64,000 bases of DNA from NCBI GenBank assembly GCA_035771175.1, contig CM069593.1, positions 40,051,741-40,115,740 on the forward strand, read 5' to 3'. Both the position numbers and the translations under genes were made by a program. Of the stretch, positions 11,796 through 24,171 are shown piece by piece (the first letter of the stretch is position 1; every line of letters begins with the position of its first letter). The notes beneath the pieces are model-generated. The model was not told the DNA's origin, did no database searches, and worked only from the letters and a program-made list of their open reading frames with translations. The stretch is from Paratinospora sagittata (Eukaryota; Streptophyta; Magnoliopsida; Ranunculales; Menispermaceae).

Positions 11796-13490
11796 TATAT
11801 TTTCACTATACAAATTTCAGTATTTAACTTTGAAAATATTTTCATAATAGCAATTATTCCTTGGGCTAAACCTTAACTATTTATCAAGGTTTTTGAGAAG
11901 GCTTAATTATATTTCAAGACATGAAGCCAAACAATTGGTCAAGTAAAATAAACGAATGGGCTAGGCTTTAATATAAAGATGGCCTAGATGGTGGTGTAAT
12001 CGATGGATCAATCCAATGGGCTGGCTTAATGGGCTGGGTTATATTAATCCACGGGCCATATAATTCCATATAATACATATGAACTTATTTATGCCAATAT
12101 TTGTTGTAAAAATATGCTTCTTTAATTACATGTAAACTAATCCCATAAAAATATTTCATAAATAAATAATATCTTGGAATAGTCATCATAATTTCTTAAT
12201 GGCTAGTAATGCACTAGAAATCCATGTGACTCACATTTTTTTCAAATTGTGGATTAACGTAACTAAATATTAAAATCTACATATGCTCATCTTAGGCTCA
12301 TAACAAAAGATTCATATTTCCATAAGTAGAGGAATTTTACATTTCCACATAATCACGTCCAATTATGTTGGACCCAATCAGTAATATCACAATTCATATA
12401 CTTATTACCAAGGAATGTTCCTCATAAACGATAAAGGATCTAACTTCATAACAAACTCATACATAAATTCATAATTTTCTAGTACAACTATTTCATAAAA
12501 CTCACATACATGGAAATCTCATAATAATTCAAAAGTTCACCTAATGGACTAATAATCCCACACCGACTCTAAGTGTCCCATGAAAGCATCATTTCAATTA
12601 TTATTACCTGCATAGGTAAAAATTAGGGTGAGCTTAAAAGCTCAATGGGTCCTCCATACACATTCACAGTATTTTGCTCAGATGTATACATGAGAACATA
12701 CGTACAAGTTTCAAGCATTAACGTTGCAAGCACTTTATTATTTGAGTCGAGAGTTTTGTCACTTATCACAAAAAGGTACCTTCAGGGAACCAATCTCAGG
12801 TGACACTCAACCCAAAATCCATAATCATTATTACATTAATCTTCAGAGATATTTATCAAGAATAACCACCCAAAGAGATGGTTGGTGATATTCTTCATCA
12901 ATAATAACTACCCCGGATTCTTATCTTAATAGTATTCTTTAGTGAGAACACACATGAAATCAACATCAAGCTCACAATAATATTTTTATAGAAATTGACA
13001 ATAATAGCACACTCCACACATTATTTCATCGTGCTATCACATTATAATAGACATTCATATTATCCCAACGCAAAAATTTAGCATTCAAGTCATCATGGTA
13101 TTATCATAACATCATATCTTATACAACATGACATTACATCATTCTCATATCATCATAAACATCATACAATACGATCGCCAATAAGTTCTAACTAAACACA
13201 CATTATTAATTATGTTCCTACGCACATCCAAGGAAAATAAAGTGAAGAATACAGATTTTTTCCCCACCTAAATCCCTAAATTCCAAAGTTAATTGGGACG
13301 TTGTCAACCTTTGATACTTCAATCTCTTGACTTTCACTTAGTTGCTAGTGTGTTAGGAGTAAGAGGGGAATAGGTGTAGATAAATGTTGAAAGAAATGAG
13401 AAATAGACATTGAAGAGGAGAACACTCTAAAAAATCTTTTCAGACGTGGAAAATCAGTCAAAATCGCAACCACAGAGCATACTATGATTT

Positions 13491-13540
13491 TCAAGAGAGA
13501 ACTTGCTACTTCGATTCAAGAGAGAACTTGCTACTTCGAT
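13491..13540. repeat. Perfect 25-bp tandem duplication
   Basis: The 25-base word starting tcaagagagaacttgctact occurs twice back to back within the nested solo LTR. Confidence 0.95.
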
Positions 13541-14210
13541 GCCTAAAACCTCTCATTTGAGGGAGGGTATTTATACTAGAATTCATTCAATCCACACCAC
13601 ACAATTAAAAATTCACAAAAAAAATCTTGCCTTACACATGTAATCTATTTTTTTACCACTTTCCCACCAATAATTCACACATAGTATTGGGCTTTGACTT
13701 GGGCTTTAGAATCTTTTAGATGTTGCGCTTGGACTTGGGCCTAATCATGGACATGAGCTTAAAATAAGTTTATACTACACTTTTTAGAATTGATGTTGAA
13801 CTTGGCCTTTGGACTTGGTTATGAACATGAGCTCAAAACAAGTTTATGTTATACTAATTTTCTCGTCTTGTGACATACATATCATATTGATAATAATGGT
13901 GGTGATAGTATTGACATTTACTTATTTATTTATTTATTATATATGTTGCAAGGTTATGAAAATTTTGGAGTATTACAAATACTGGCCGAGTTGACTTGTC
14001 GTCCATGAAGCAGAAATAAGACGTTTTGGGAGACATTCATAAGGGATAATTTTGAGAGACCGAGCTAACCTCTCTATATCTAAGTGATAGCTGAAGACAG
14101 CTGGCATGGGGACCCACCTACCACTCTTAGCCTCCAAAATGTTTAGACCCTCAACTATAAATGGCCAATTAATCTACATTAAACAGGTAAGTAATTATTT
14201 ACTGCACTTA

Positions 14211-14737
14211 GGTAGCGTTTGGTAGCTCTACAACTTTTAGTTCTAAAATAATTAGCTCTAATTTTTTTGCTCTACTTTTATAAGAACTTATTTTAGAAGT
14301 ATTGTTTGGTAACAAGAATGCTCCAACCCTCTTATTTTAAAAAATTTAAAATAGAAATTAATTATTATATTATAATCATATTTGGCTAAATTAAAATTTA
14401 TTTTGTATTAATTATCACTTACTAAATTTAAGTTGTGACAAACTATTCTATAAGTGTGACAAATTATTTATATAATGATTAATGCAAATTTGGCATGTTA
14501 CAAATTATTCCTAATATAGTTGAGTCATCCTCTACTTCAAGTGGAAGATAAACCTCTACAAGAAAAAATAAACTTTTTTTGCTTTTTATTTTAGAGGTTT
14601 AACCTCTACTATTTGTCAACCTCTATTTTATTTAGAAGTTGACAAATTATTACCAAATGCTCTAATTTTGTCCAACCTCTATTTTAATTAGATACTAGAG
14701 AAATTAGAGGTTAGAATTAGAGTTACCAAACATCACC
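14211..14737. mobile_element. Tourist-like MITE (PIF/Harbinger type)
   Basis: Termini GGTAGCGTTTGGTAGCTCTA (left) and GGTGATGTTTGGTAACTCTA (right, reverse complement) are inverted repeats. The flanking trinucleotide is tta on both sides (14208-14210 and 14738-14740). The 527-bp interior is AT-rich and non-coding. Confidence 0.8.
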
Positions 14738-14947
14738 TTAATCCTTGATTACTTTGCAGAGAGCTCAACCCTGACTTGGGCATCAAAAGGCTTTTGGCCG
14801 ACATCACATTGGTGATCCTTACGATAACATATTTTCTTTCCTTACTCGCAGGTCTGAGGTGCCTAACTTGTGGTGAAGTGGCAAGTTTGGTTCCAACTCA
14901 GCTTTACTCAACCACCTTTCTGGTGTTGGTCAAATTTTGGACCAACA

Positions 14948-15760
14948 CCTACAACATCAGCTATGGTTTCAGATTCCCCACCTTAAACAGGTCATCCAAT
15001 GACTACCAAGTCCAAGTATAGGATTTTTATGCCTATGGTCTTCTTTGCATCTCGTGAACCAGATTCTATAGATGAAGCTTTCAGTGTTCCTTATTGAAAG
15101 AATGCAATGAATGAAGAATTCTAAGCCTTACTAAAAAATAAGACCTAGTCCTTCATGTAGAGGGAAGGAAGGCGATTGGGTGCAAATGGGTGTTCAAAGT
15201 GAAAAAAAAATCGTGATGGTTCCATTTACAATTATAAAAGCAAAGTTGGTCACTAAAAGGTTACACCAAGTTGCTAAATTTGATTTTAATGAGACGTTTA
15301 GCCCTGTTGTCAAACCTACAATTATTAGAATAATAATCACAATTGCCTTGACGTAGGGTTGGATTCTTCACCAATTGGATTTGAATAATGACTTTCTAAA
15401 TGGCACTTTACAAGAAGAAATGTTTATGGTACAACACCTAGCATTGAAGATTCAAGTAAGTCTTAGCCAGTGCGCAAGCTACATAAAGCCTTGTATGGCT
15501 TAAAATAGGTCCCATGGGCCTAGTTTGACAAGTCATAGGTGGCCTTAAGGTCAAGGGGTTTTACCTCAACCAAATTAAATCAATCTCTTTTCATTCAATT
15601 CACTAAAGATCATTCCACATATGTTTTGGTGTATGTAGATGATATTATAGTTACCGAAAGCAATGAGAAAGTGGTTTCAGATCTTATCACGAGTTTAAAT
15701 CAAGAATTTGCACTCAAAGATTTCCTTTCTAAAGCAATCTCAATTACTTCCTTGGCATCC
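14948..15760 (+). pseudogene. Ty1/copia reverse transcriptase remnant
   Basis: This continues the copia element broken at 9945. The linker words HPMTTKSK and ASREPDSIDEA (about 14995-15080), a reverse transcriptase start, LHKALYGLK (about 15478-15505) and the catalytic motif YVDDI (about 15631-15645) can be read across several frames with many stops. The RNase H end is not found. The frame is lost by about 15760. Confidence 0.8.
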
Positions 15761-15854
15761 AAGTTCAATACACCATTGAAGGCATTCATTGATCTTCTTT
15801 GCGTTGACTGTATGGTGGCAATCTTCACCGAAATAGCTTTCAAAATAATCAACT

Positions 15855-16076
15855 AGATTAGTTCTCAGCCTAAGTGGTGCAGTTACAATGGTCTCGCTTA
15901 AATACTATTCTTCTAGAGCATCAAGCTGTCTCTCGTTCACTATTTAAAGGTACTAGGGACAAGACTAGGTCTAGTTAAACTAGATTAATTACAATTTCAG
16001 CAGAGTAACAACGTAAATTGAGGCTATAGTGTGACTCTATGTCCTTAAGATAATTATGACCTGCTTAGGTGCTCAC
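15855..16076 (-). repeat. Fragment of the TGTAATACCC LTR family
   Basis: The block containing aatactattcttctagagcat and ctctcgttcactatt matches 23630-23690 in the minus-oriented LTR and, in reverse complement, 21860-21930 in the plus-oriented LTR. Both ends of the LTR are missing. Confidence 0.7.
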
Positions 16077-17029
16077 TGTTGGTGCAGCCAAGAGGGGGGT
16101 GAATTGGGTGTGATAGTCATTTTTAAACTTTTCCAATGACTTAGTGATATACATTGGTACATTGGAACTAAATGCACATACTAACCGTAAAGTAAAATGC
16201 ATAACTTAAAACACATTAGAATTTATAATGGTTCGGCCAAACCTACGTCTACTACCTAATCTCCCGATTAGGATTTTCTCAATCCACTAACTGATTTTCT
16301 TACGGGTGAGAACCAAACAGTTATACATGCCCTTTTACAAGTTCAAGGCAAACCAATCCTTTTGCGGGCTAAGGATGAACTGCATTTCCATTTTCCGGGA
16401 TGAGGAAAAACCCATATTCCTTTTACTGGATAAGGAAGAATAGTTTTCTTTTTATGGGATGAGGAAGAACCGTTTTCCTTTTACGGGATTAGGAAGAACT
16501 GTTTTCCTTTTACGAGATAATGAAGAACTGTTTCTCTTTTGCGGGTTCAGAGATAACCTATCATTTTACAGGTTAAGGACGAACATATCCTTTTACGGGA
16601 TAAGGATGAACCAATTTTCCTACTTACAGGTAAGAATTAACCTTTACATGATTTCACCCTAAAATCATCAAGTGAACTACATTCACTTGTCCTGGTTGTT
16701 TCAATCCAGAAACACACCAGCATTACAACACAATAATGTCGGTTCTACTAAGTATAACACTTTATAATTAAGCTCATATACATAGCATTACAAAGATGTA
16801 TATATTTGAATACGTAATGCTAAGAGACATACACTTATAGTTATTTACTTTTCAATGTTCAGTATAGCTCAAGTGTAATTTCGAAAAGCGTGAATGATAT
16901 GTGAATCAATTAAGTGCTTCTTTGAAAACATTATGATACTATTGAAACATTGAAGTTCAAAATACAGGACCAGTGTAAAAATATAGACTCAGATAATTTT
17001 CAACATAGATACAATGTATAAGCATGAAA
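16077..17029. repeat. Partial copia-type LTR with 'agaggggggtgaattggg' start
   Basis: Starts tgttggtgcagccaagaggggggtg. Its first ~250 bp parallel 61272-61520, both containing 'ataatggttcggc'/'atagtggttcggc' and a block reading 'ctacctaatct...attaggattttct'. It ends abruptly where another LTR starts at 17030. A short-period repeat (16381-16640) lies inside. Confidence 0.6.
16381..16640. repeat. Degenerate ~36-bp tandem repeat
   Basis: About seven repeats of a unit like ccttttacgggataaggaag followed by aac(t/c)gtttt. Periodicity is visible although individual units differ by several bases. Confidence 0.85.
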
Positions 17030-17911
17030 TGTCACGACCCACTATCTGTGATGTTATGACCGGCACAGAACCCCCGGGTATACCCTCTGTCGGTACACCC
17101 GACGTCCCACTAGCCTAATATAACACAAACCCCAATAAAACACAATCCTATAAATAAATCCATCTAAACATAATCATCAACAATAAATAAAAATATTACA
17201 TCTCCAAAATTACCAAGTATAAAACTCCATAAGCCTTCAATTAATACAAACCATACACATCCCATCTATGTGTTAAATATACATATACTAGGTGTTATCA
17301 TGTACATAATATCAAAATACAAAAATGTACAACACCTACATCAAAAAAATACCAAGGGAGTGCTCCGCAGTCAAGCTTTCCCTTTCCCCTTCCTATCAGA
17401 ACCTGAAATGATAAGGATGAGGTGTGAGCTACAACGAGCTCAGTGAATGTCTTATACATGTGGCAATATACATGCATTTACGTAAAACATGGCAAGATCA
17501 TAAAAAACATTTGAAATAATATTGCGATGAAACAAGATTACATACATGTCAATATAATGCATCATGTCATAATCAAGACAATGCATATCATTTACTTAAC
17601 ATGCAAATGCAATCCTAACACCTATTGAGCAAAGGCGATCAAAGGCTTAGTGCGCGACACACAACACCCGATCCGACCAAACAATACTCGTATTCTAGTA
17701 GGATTTTTGGGGTCGTGCAACACGTAGAACTAGCCTAAGCTATCCTACTTATACACAAGCCATAAAACCCTCTGTCAGGTCCATAACTGAGGATCATCAC
17801 TAGACTTATGAGACTTCCCAAAGGAAATCACAACTAGGAGACCCAACCAAATTACTAACCCTATAGACTATGTTCAAATTCATTTCATGGAACATTAAAA
17901 CATGCGTAACA

Positions 17912-17964
<53 letters not shown>

Positions 17965-19200
17965 ATTCAAATCAATTTATGTAATACAATGCCACATATA
18001 GAAATCTAAATGTAAAGGGACAGTCACAACTTGATTGGCTAGACTTTGCCAATCCAATTCCAATCCACAAAGAAGTACTAAGATGCCACAAATCACCCCA
18101 AGCACCACAACCTCCAATTGACTATTTGGGTTATTTAGATCAACCACAAAATCCTGAAATAGCATGGTTTATACAATACTGAAAATCAGTCCAAGTATGC
18201 TAACCAACCATGTTTAAACCCAAATCAAATGTTAATTAAGATTCTAAAATAGTCAAACCCATGAGCCAATTCCATATTGCTCAATTTAACTATTTAATAC
18301 TACATTAACCCACATTTAACCCAATTGAATAGGTTGATCCAACCACTATACTACAAGGCATTCAATCATAAATAGGGTTAATTAGACTAATTTCATGTCA
18401 ATTGATATCAATTAGTTCAAAATTCCCAAATTTGGACCAATCCCCAAATCCATTGCAATTTCTCAATCACATAACCTAGGCCAAAATTGCACTACACCTA
18501 GGGTTTCCAGCCATCAAAATCAATAATTGGACCACTATACATTCACATTTACCTATCTATTCAACATATATCACATGCAAGTTCAATGGCAAACCCTAAG
18601 TCTAAAATTTAGGGTTAGGTCTAATACACATATCCCCTCAAATTTCTTGCTAGAAATTGGGGGTCTTACCTTCAATAGGTTCCCAATGGCCTCTAATCAA
18701 ACATATATGACATGCAAAGCCTAACTCCAAGATGTGTTCTTCCAACACCCTCCACAAAGTTCGGGATTCATGGGTGGAAACACAACAATAGGGGTTGTTC
18801 TAGGTTAGAGAGGTCATTAGCATCATAAACAAGCATAAACTTGCCTAAACATGCAAACCCTAGGTCAAGAACCCACCAAATTCAGGATTCATAGTAAACC
18901 CTAGGTCAAAAGAAAGCTTACAAACACACATGAAAGATATAGAAGGAAGAAAATGAGGAAGAATGATATACCTTAGAAGGACTTTGGGCAAGAATGCACC
19001 AAACTCTAGCAATTTCTCTCTCCTTTCTCTTCTCTCTACGACCTACGAGAGGCACAAACAGAGACAAAGATCTAAGATTCTTAGTCACGAGTGCGGTTGG
19101 ATACAAATCACGTCCAGCATCACTGGTATTAAGCCACGCGGTTTCGTCTCTGTGGTACACCACAACAAAACCCGAAGTAAAACTTTACGTGTTAAGTTCC
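17030..19200 (-). repeat. Gypsy-type LTR, minus orientation, right end unclear
   Basis: The left terminus tgtcacgaccc is the complement of the GGGTCGTGACA 3' end seen in other LTRs here. The sequence matches 62671-64000 in the same orientation, for example gctccgcagtcaagctttccc at 17376 versus gctccgcagctatgctttccc at 63010. The hairpin plus pyrimidine-tract module lies at 17395-17450 on the minus strand. No clear right terminus or target duplication was found, so the copy may be truncated. It contains a long TA repeat. Confidence 0.7.
17914..17962. repeat. (TA)n microsatellite
   Basis: An uninterrupted run of about 24 TA dinucleotides inside the LTR. Confidence 0.97.
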
Positions 19201-19362
19201 CAATTGGTTGGTCTCTAAACATATATTAACAATTCCAAATAAATTTTCAAAGCATTTTTAATCTTTTGATCCATAGAGTCAAAAGTAAATATTGGAATGA
19301 TTTTATTCTTAACAAGACAAATAGTATGGGGTCCTTTCTTTTTTTCTTTCTTTCTTTTTTAT

Positions 19363-19562
19363 GTTTAAGTACTTGAAAAGTGTCATTTTTTTAATTACGA
19401 AACTAATTTTTTTGGACTCAAATATAACAAAAGTGTTTAGATGGGCCCTTCTAACAGAAACATCAGATAAATAAAATAAGGGTACATTTAAGTTTAAACT
19501 TGAGATCTGAACATCAATCTCATTTATATTCAGTTCCTCAATTAACTGTGCTACCACCTATT
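19363..19562 (-). mobile_element. tRNA-derived SINE (family shared with 33421 and 34381)
   Basis: Minus-strand head TGGTAGCACAGTTAATTGAGG (box A region, 19536-19556), then GAACTGAATATAAATGAG and a box B-like GATGTTCAGATCTCAAG (19499-19515). The body word ctgttagaagggcccatctaaac parallels ctgttggaagggccagcttaaac at 33501-33523. The tail is a run of T-rich simple repeat (19330-19360 on the plus strand). Confidence 0.75.
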
Positions 19563-20189
19563 AGTGTGTGAGATCTTTTACAATGGCGCATAAACGCATT
19601 AACTATTGTGTCTACTAATAAGAAAATGATGCTATTATTTAAAAAAAAATCAGCATCACCCTTTAAAGTAAAAGTCAAACGATAATTTTATTTTATTTTA
19701 TTTTTGAGGAAAGGAAGATGAATATTTTTTGAAATAATATATGAGACATTAATGATTTTATTTTTATAAGGCCACCTTTTATGACTGATATTTCTACAAC
19801 AATGGTGCAACAGTGAGGTTGCAATTATCGCTAAGAACAATGACAGTTGTATGGACAGGTGTGGTATGGAAATCTGTTGCTAATATCTATGTTTCAATCT
19901 ATTTTGACGGTTTAAATATTTAAGTTGTTTTGATGAGTAGCTTTGCCATAACATTAAAGTTGCAAACAAAACTGATCATGGGAGTTAAAACTATTATAAG
20001 CAACGCAGCTTGTAATACATACTACTACTTAAACGAATCACATATTGATGTGTGTGTCTGAATTTTTTTTTATAATTACTAGTAAAAATGCATATATAAA
20101 TTAATTAAAAAATGAGTTTTATATAAAAATATGTAATGTTTTTGTCTTTTGATATGATTATAATGAGTAAAGTTATAAAACAATAAGAG
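19563..20189. other. Intergenic, no gene
   Basis: AT-rich, no convincing ORF or motif. Confidence 0.4.
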
Positions 20190-20747
20190 AGAAATTGGAA
20201 CCAGAACAAGTTCAGGAGACTTTTGAGAAGATCACACTAGTTAAGGAGCGACTTCGTGTAGCACAAAGTTGACATAAGAGCTGTGCCGACAAGCGAAGAT
20301 AACCTCTAGAATTTGACAAAGGGGACTTTGTTTTTCTAAAAGTTTAGTTTACAAGAGGTGTCAAATGCTTCAGGATCAAAGGAAAGCTCTCTCCACGATA
20401 TATTGGCTTATTTCAGATTGTCGAACGTATCAGCAAACTAGCCTATCTTCTATCCCTTCCCTCATCCATGTCCAAGGTTCATGACGTTTTTCATGTATCT
20501 ATGTTTCGAAAGTATCGTCCTGATCCTTCACATATAATCCCTCTGGTCGAAGTCCGGGTTGAAGAAAGAAATAAATATTAGAAAAGAGCGATACAGATTC
20601 TTGATAGGAAAACTCAGGAACTGAGGCGATGTAGCATTCCACTTGTAAAGGTCCTCTGGGATCACCACGGAATGAAGGAAGCAACTTGGGAACTAGAAGA
20701 AACAATTAAACAGAAATACCCCGAATTGTTTTCTAGTAATATTTGAC
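20190..20747 (+). pseudogene. Ty3/gypsy integrase C-terminus with chromodomain-like end
   Basis: The translated frame shows the usual gypsy pol tail: an EKLxxxQ..VKERLRVAQS stretch, then DKGDFVFLKV, IKGKLSPRYIG, KVHDVFHVSMFRKY, and finally RAIQILDRKTQELRR and VLWDHHGMKEATWELEE, ending at a TGA about 20745. At least three in-frame stops (about 20268, 20343 and 20578) disable it. Everything upstream of the integrase tail is missing, so the element is 5'-deleted. The 3' LTR of the same element is at 21399. Confidence 0.85.
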
Positions 20748-21398
20748 GATGTGATGCATTGTATTGTACTTTTTCACTAATTAATGAAATTGTGGAACTT
20801 GCTTTACAATATCTTAATATATCGTTTCATTTAATTAACCATGCAGATATCTAAAAACAACATAGACAGGAGTAATGAGTCATAAACTTTATGGCCTGCT
20901 TGGAAACCAGTGGAGACTCCTTCAAACTCTGAAGCAAACCACAATTACTTTGCGTCACCAACTCCCTCGCCTCAGCAGCAGCGATCCTTATTGCCAGAGC
21001 GCGTATGACTTTATCGTAACAATATTGCCCGAAATAATCTTGTACCCTCATCCTGGCAAGATCTCCTACCAAAATTGTCAGGCGGTCGAATTCAGGCAAC
21101 GACACGAAAAAACATTATGTCGCTCAACTTACCTCCCCTGAAACATTGCAACTTGTAGTGCCCTACACCACCATCTGTTAGGCAAATGTCGAAACTTTCT
21201 AAGGACGAATCTGATTCTATTTGCTCTCCATTGTTTGGTGATATTGAGGATTCCATCGGCCACAGTATAATTCAGGGACCTTACCAGCATTTGCCTGATT
21301 TGGAGATTGATAACGAAGGTGGTGAATCTCATGAAGACAGCAATCATCACTACATGGACTTAAATTTCGAAGGCGAAAGTCTTTTGAGAGAAGAAAAG
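20748..21398. other. Spacer between pol and 3' LTR with unassigned ORFs on both strands
   Basis: This 650-bp tract is unusually ORF-like for non-coding DNA. The minus strand has an 84-codon frame (21105-20851) with an Ala/Glu-rich middle. A second minus frame (21350-21129) ends at a strong donor-like GGAG|GTAAGT (about 21128-21137). The plus strand has a frame starting at ATG 21186 that encodes an acidic Ser/Asp/Glu-rich peptide and runs into the LTR. I cannot tell which, if any, is real. Extra ORFs between pol and the 3' LTR are known in some plant gypsy lineages. Confidence 0.45.
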
Positions 21399-22732
21399 TG
21401 TAATACCCCTAAATTACACACACAAAAAAATGGAACTTCGAGCACTGCCCGAATGTTCGGACATTCCTTTTTCTATAAAAAGAGCCCCTCCCCAAGTCAT
21501 TTTCACACAACTCTCTCTTCTATCTTGCTCTCATTGTTGGTTCAGCATTTTCATTGTAATTTTCTCCCCTCTTTTTAAGACTCTCTCTCAGAGACTCTTT
21601 TTGCGGTGCAAGGTGGTTCTGCTCGGGAGGAAGCGCCAGTTCTAGAAGAGGTCTTATCTGAAGGTGGGGAACGAAACATAGATTTGCGTGTCTTATGACT
21701 TTTATTAAAGTTTTCATTCATTTATCATTATGTCTATTATTCATTTACACTGCATTATTGCGTATAATGTTCATACATGTCATACTTATGTCTGTATATT
21801 TGGAGTTCATGTATTACACTGTTACTACGTTAGATTAGTAGTCAATCTGACTTAACCAGACTTAAATCTTGTCCTCAGTAACTTTGAATAGTGAACGGGA
21901 GGCAGCTTACTGCTCTAGACGATTGGTATTTAAGTGGACCTCGTGTCCCACCTCTCAACTAGAGACTAGTCTGGTTGGTCTTATCTGAAAGCTATATGCT
22001 TGTACAAGTGATATTGGACATCCTAACAACTCACGTCGTGATGCCGACCCTGATAGAAATCACCAGACATTGCCAAACCCTGTCTAATATTAGTAAAGAC
22101 TGGACCCGCACATGCATGGTCATCATACATAAGCACAACCTAGGGACGTAAGTGGTTTGTCACATACAGAATAGTTATTGAAGCAATGTTCATTATTCTT
22201 GATACTTCCTGAGAAGGGACGTACAATGTGAACCCGGGATTACCTGCGGAGGGACGTACAATGTGAACATGGGTTTACCTTGGTATGGACATTTGTACGT
22301 GAACTCAGGACGACATACGATCACGGAACCATTATGAGACTATGTCATGCATACATACATGTTGTACTGTTTATAATGCTTTGTTATATATACGTGGTGT
22401 TTGATTATGAAGTCTTTCTTATTAATTCTCATATTCACGAGCTATTTTACACACTGGGCAATAGCTCACCCTGTTGTTATTCATTTTTACAGGAGTTTAG
22501 GGTGGACTGAGTGGAGGTTTTTGGAGCCACATTTTATACCCCTTGTTTATTTATAGGGGGATTTTATGAGGATGTTCCCTCAATTATATTTTTTACAAAA
22601 ATACATTCTAAAATTAATGAAATCAGATTTGTACTCAATTATGTACCTGCGCACTCGGTTATTGTTATAATGCATTCGCGCCCCGCCTGTGAGTGTTTCG
22701 CCGATTTAGGCGCGTCCAGGCGGGGTGTGACA
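21399..22732 (+). repeat. 3' LTR of the gypsy remnant (copy A)
   Basis: Starts TGTAATACCCCTAAATTAC right after a purine tract (gagagaagaaaag, 21386-21398) and ends GGCGGGGTGTGACA. It is 1334 bp long. A TATAAAA box is at 21474-21480. A short duplicated block (gggacgtacaatgtgaac) lies at 22214-22270. The hairpin/pyrimidine-tract module is at about 22455-22497. No matching 5-bp duplication was found, as expected when only one end of an element survives. Confidence 0.85.
21474..21480 (+). promoter_or_regulatory. LTR TATA box
   Basis: TATAAAA in the expected U3 position of LTR copy A, followed by C-rich sequence where transcription could start. The minus-strand copy has the equivalent at about 24078-24084. 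Confidence 0.6.
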
Positions 22733-22848
22733 TACATAATATATAATGTTATATTTGTATCTATATGTTTTATAATGTTACAAAATTACATAACATATTC
22801 ACACATTGACACACTCACATATATGGATATAAAATATTGCATAGTTAT

Positions 22849-24171
22849 TGTCATACGCCGCCCGGACGTGCCTAAACCAGTAGAACACTCACAGGCAGGG
22901 CGCCAATGCATTATAACAGTTACCGAGTGCGCAGGTACACAATTGGAGTACAAATCTGATTTCATTAATTTCAGAATGTATTTTTGTACCAAATGCAATT
23001 GACGGAACATCCTATCAAAATCTCCCTAATAAATAAGTAAAGGGTACAAAATGAGGGCCCAAACACCTCCACCCAATCCACCCTAGACTTCTGTAAAAAT
23101 GGTTAACAACGGGGTGAGCTATTGCCCAATGGGTAAAATAGTTCATGAATATGACAATTAGTAAAGAAGACTTTATAATCAAACATCACATATACACAAC
23201 ATTGCATCATAAACAGTACAACGTGACTTAACAAGAATGTATGCATGACTACGTCGCGTAATAGTTCTGTGATCGTTCATCACCCTGGGTTCACGTACAT
23301 ATGTCCATCCCCACGTAATCCTGGGTTCACAATGTACATCCCTTCCCAAGGGAAATATCGATAATAGTGAGCATTGCTCCAATAACTATTTCATGGATCA
23401 CAAACCACTTACGTCTCTATGTGGTTCTTATTTCATGTATGATGACTATACATGTGCAGGTCCGGTCTTTACTAATATTAGACAGGATTTAGCAACGTCT
23501 GGTGATCTATATCAGGGTCGACATCACCACGTGAGTTGTTAGGATGTCTAATATTACTTATATAAGCAAATAACTTTCAAATAGGACCAACTAGACCAAT
23601 CTCCAGGTCTAGAGGTGGGACGCGAGGTCCCGCTTAAATACCAAGTCTTTTAGAGCAGCAAGTTGCCTCTCATTCACTATTCAAAGTTACTGAGGACAAG
23701 ATTAAGTCTGGTTGAGTCAAATTAACCATTAATTCGTTGTAGTAACAGTGTAATACATAGACTCCAAATATTAAGACATAACTATGACATGTATAAACAT
23801 TATACGCAATAATGTAGTGTAAATGAATAATAGACAGAATGATAAATGAATGAAAACTTTAATAAAATTCATAAGACACGCAAACCTATGTTTCGTTTCC
23901 CACCTTCAGATAAAACTTCTTTTGCTCGAGCAAAATCGTTGCGTACCCCAAGAAAAGTCTCAAAAAGATGAGAGAGAAAGTCTCAAAAGAGAGAGAGTGT
24001 GTGTGTGTGTGTGTTTCTAGAAGAGGGAGAAAAGGTGGCGAGGAGTAGTGTGAGAAATTAGGGGGAAGAGGGTCCTTTTATAGAAAAAGACATGCCCGAA
24101 CGTTCAAGCTTTGTCCCGAACGTCTTGAAATTTTATTTTTTTTATTTTTTTTGTAAACCAAGGGTATTACA
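22849..24171 (-). mobile_element. Inverted solo LTR of the same family (copy B)
   Basis: On the plus strand it reads TGTCATACGCCG...GGGTATTACA, i.e. TGTAATACCC...GTATGACA on the minus strand. It is 1323 bp, flanked by gttat (22844-22848) and attat (24172-24176), a 4/5 target duplication. It matches copy A in reverse complement along its length. No internal region follows, hence a solo LTR. Confidence 0.85.
23997..24014. repeat. (GT)n microsatellite
   Basis: Nine GT repeats within LTR copy B, preceded by a (GA)-rich stretch. Confidence 0.9.

Larger units (their letters stand above)
10282..13977. mobile_element. Probable solo LTR (gypsy), nested
   Basis: It begins tatcacaccccaattt, probably a decayed TGTCACACCCC, and ends ttttggagtattaca. 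Flanks are aaaac and aatac, a 4/5 match. Inside, 12603-12650 carries the gagcttaaaagctc hairpin and the attaggtaaaa-type tract found in the other gypsy LTRs of this window, and 13491-13540 is a perfect 25-bp tandem duplication. It contains the foldback element 10526-11795. Boundaries are less certain than for the other solo LTRs. Confidence 0.5.
9946..14947. mobile_element. Solo LTR of a gypsy-type element, carrying nested insertions
   Basis: The insert begins TGTTGGACCACGAGC and ends TTTTGGACCAACA. Its flanks are cctaa (9941-9945) and cctac (14948-14952), a 5-bp duplication with one change. It splits the copia gene: integrase linker before, reverse transcriptase linker after. The 5-kb length is due to nested elements at 10282-13977 and 14211-14737. 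The remaining own sequence is about 1 kb, with a minisatellite at its left end. No internal coding region remains, so a solo LTR is the simplest reading. Confidence 0.65.

Noticed and set aside
22511..23002. 163-codon open frame on the plus strand
   Set aside because: It runs out of LTR copy A, across the 116-bp gap and into inverted LTR copy B. The mirrored minus-strand frame (22786-23010) shows the same sequence from the other arm.
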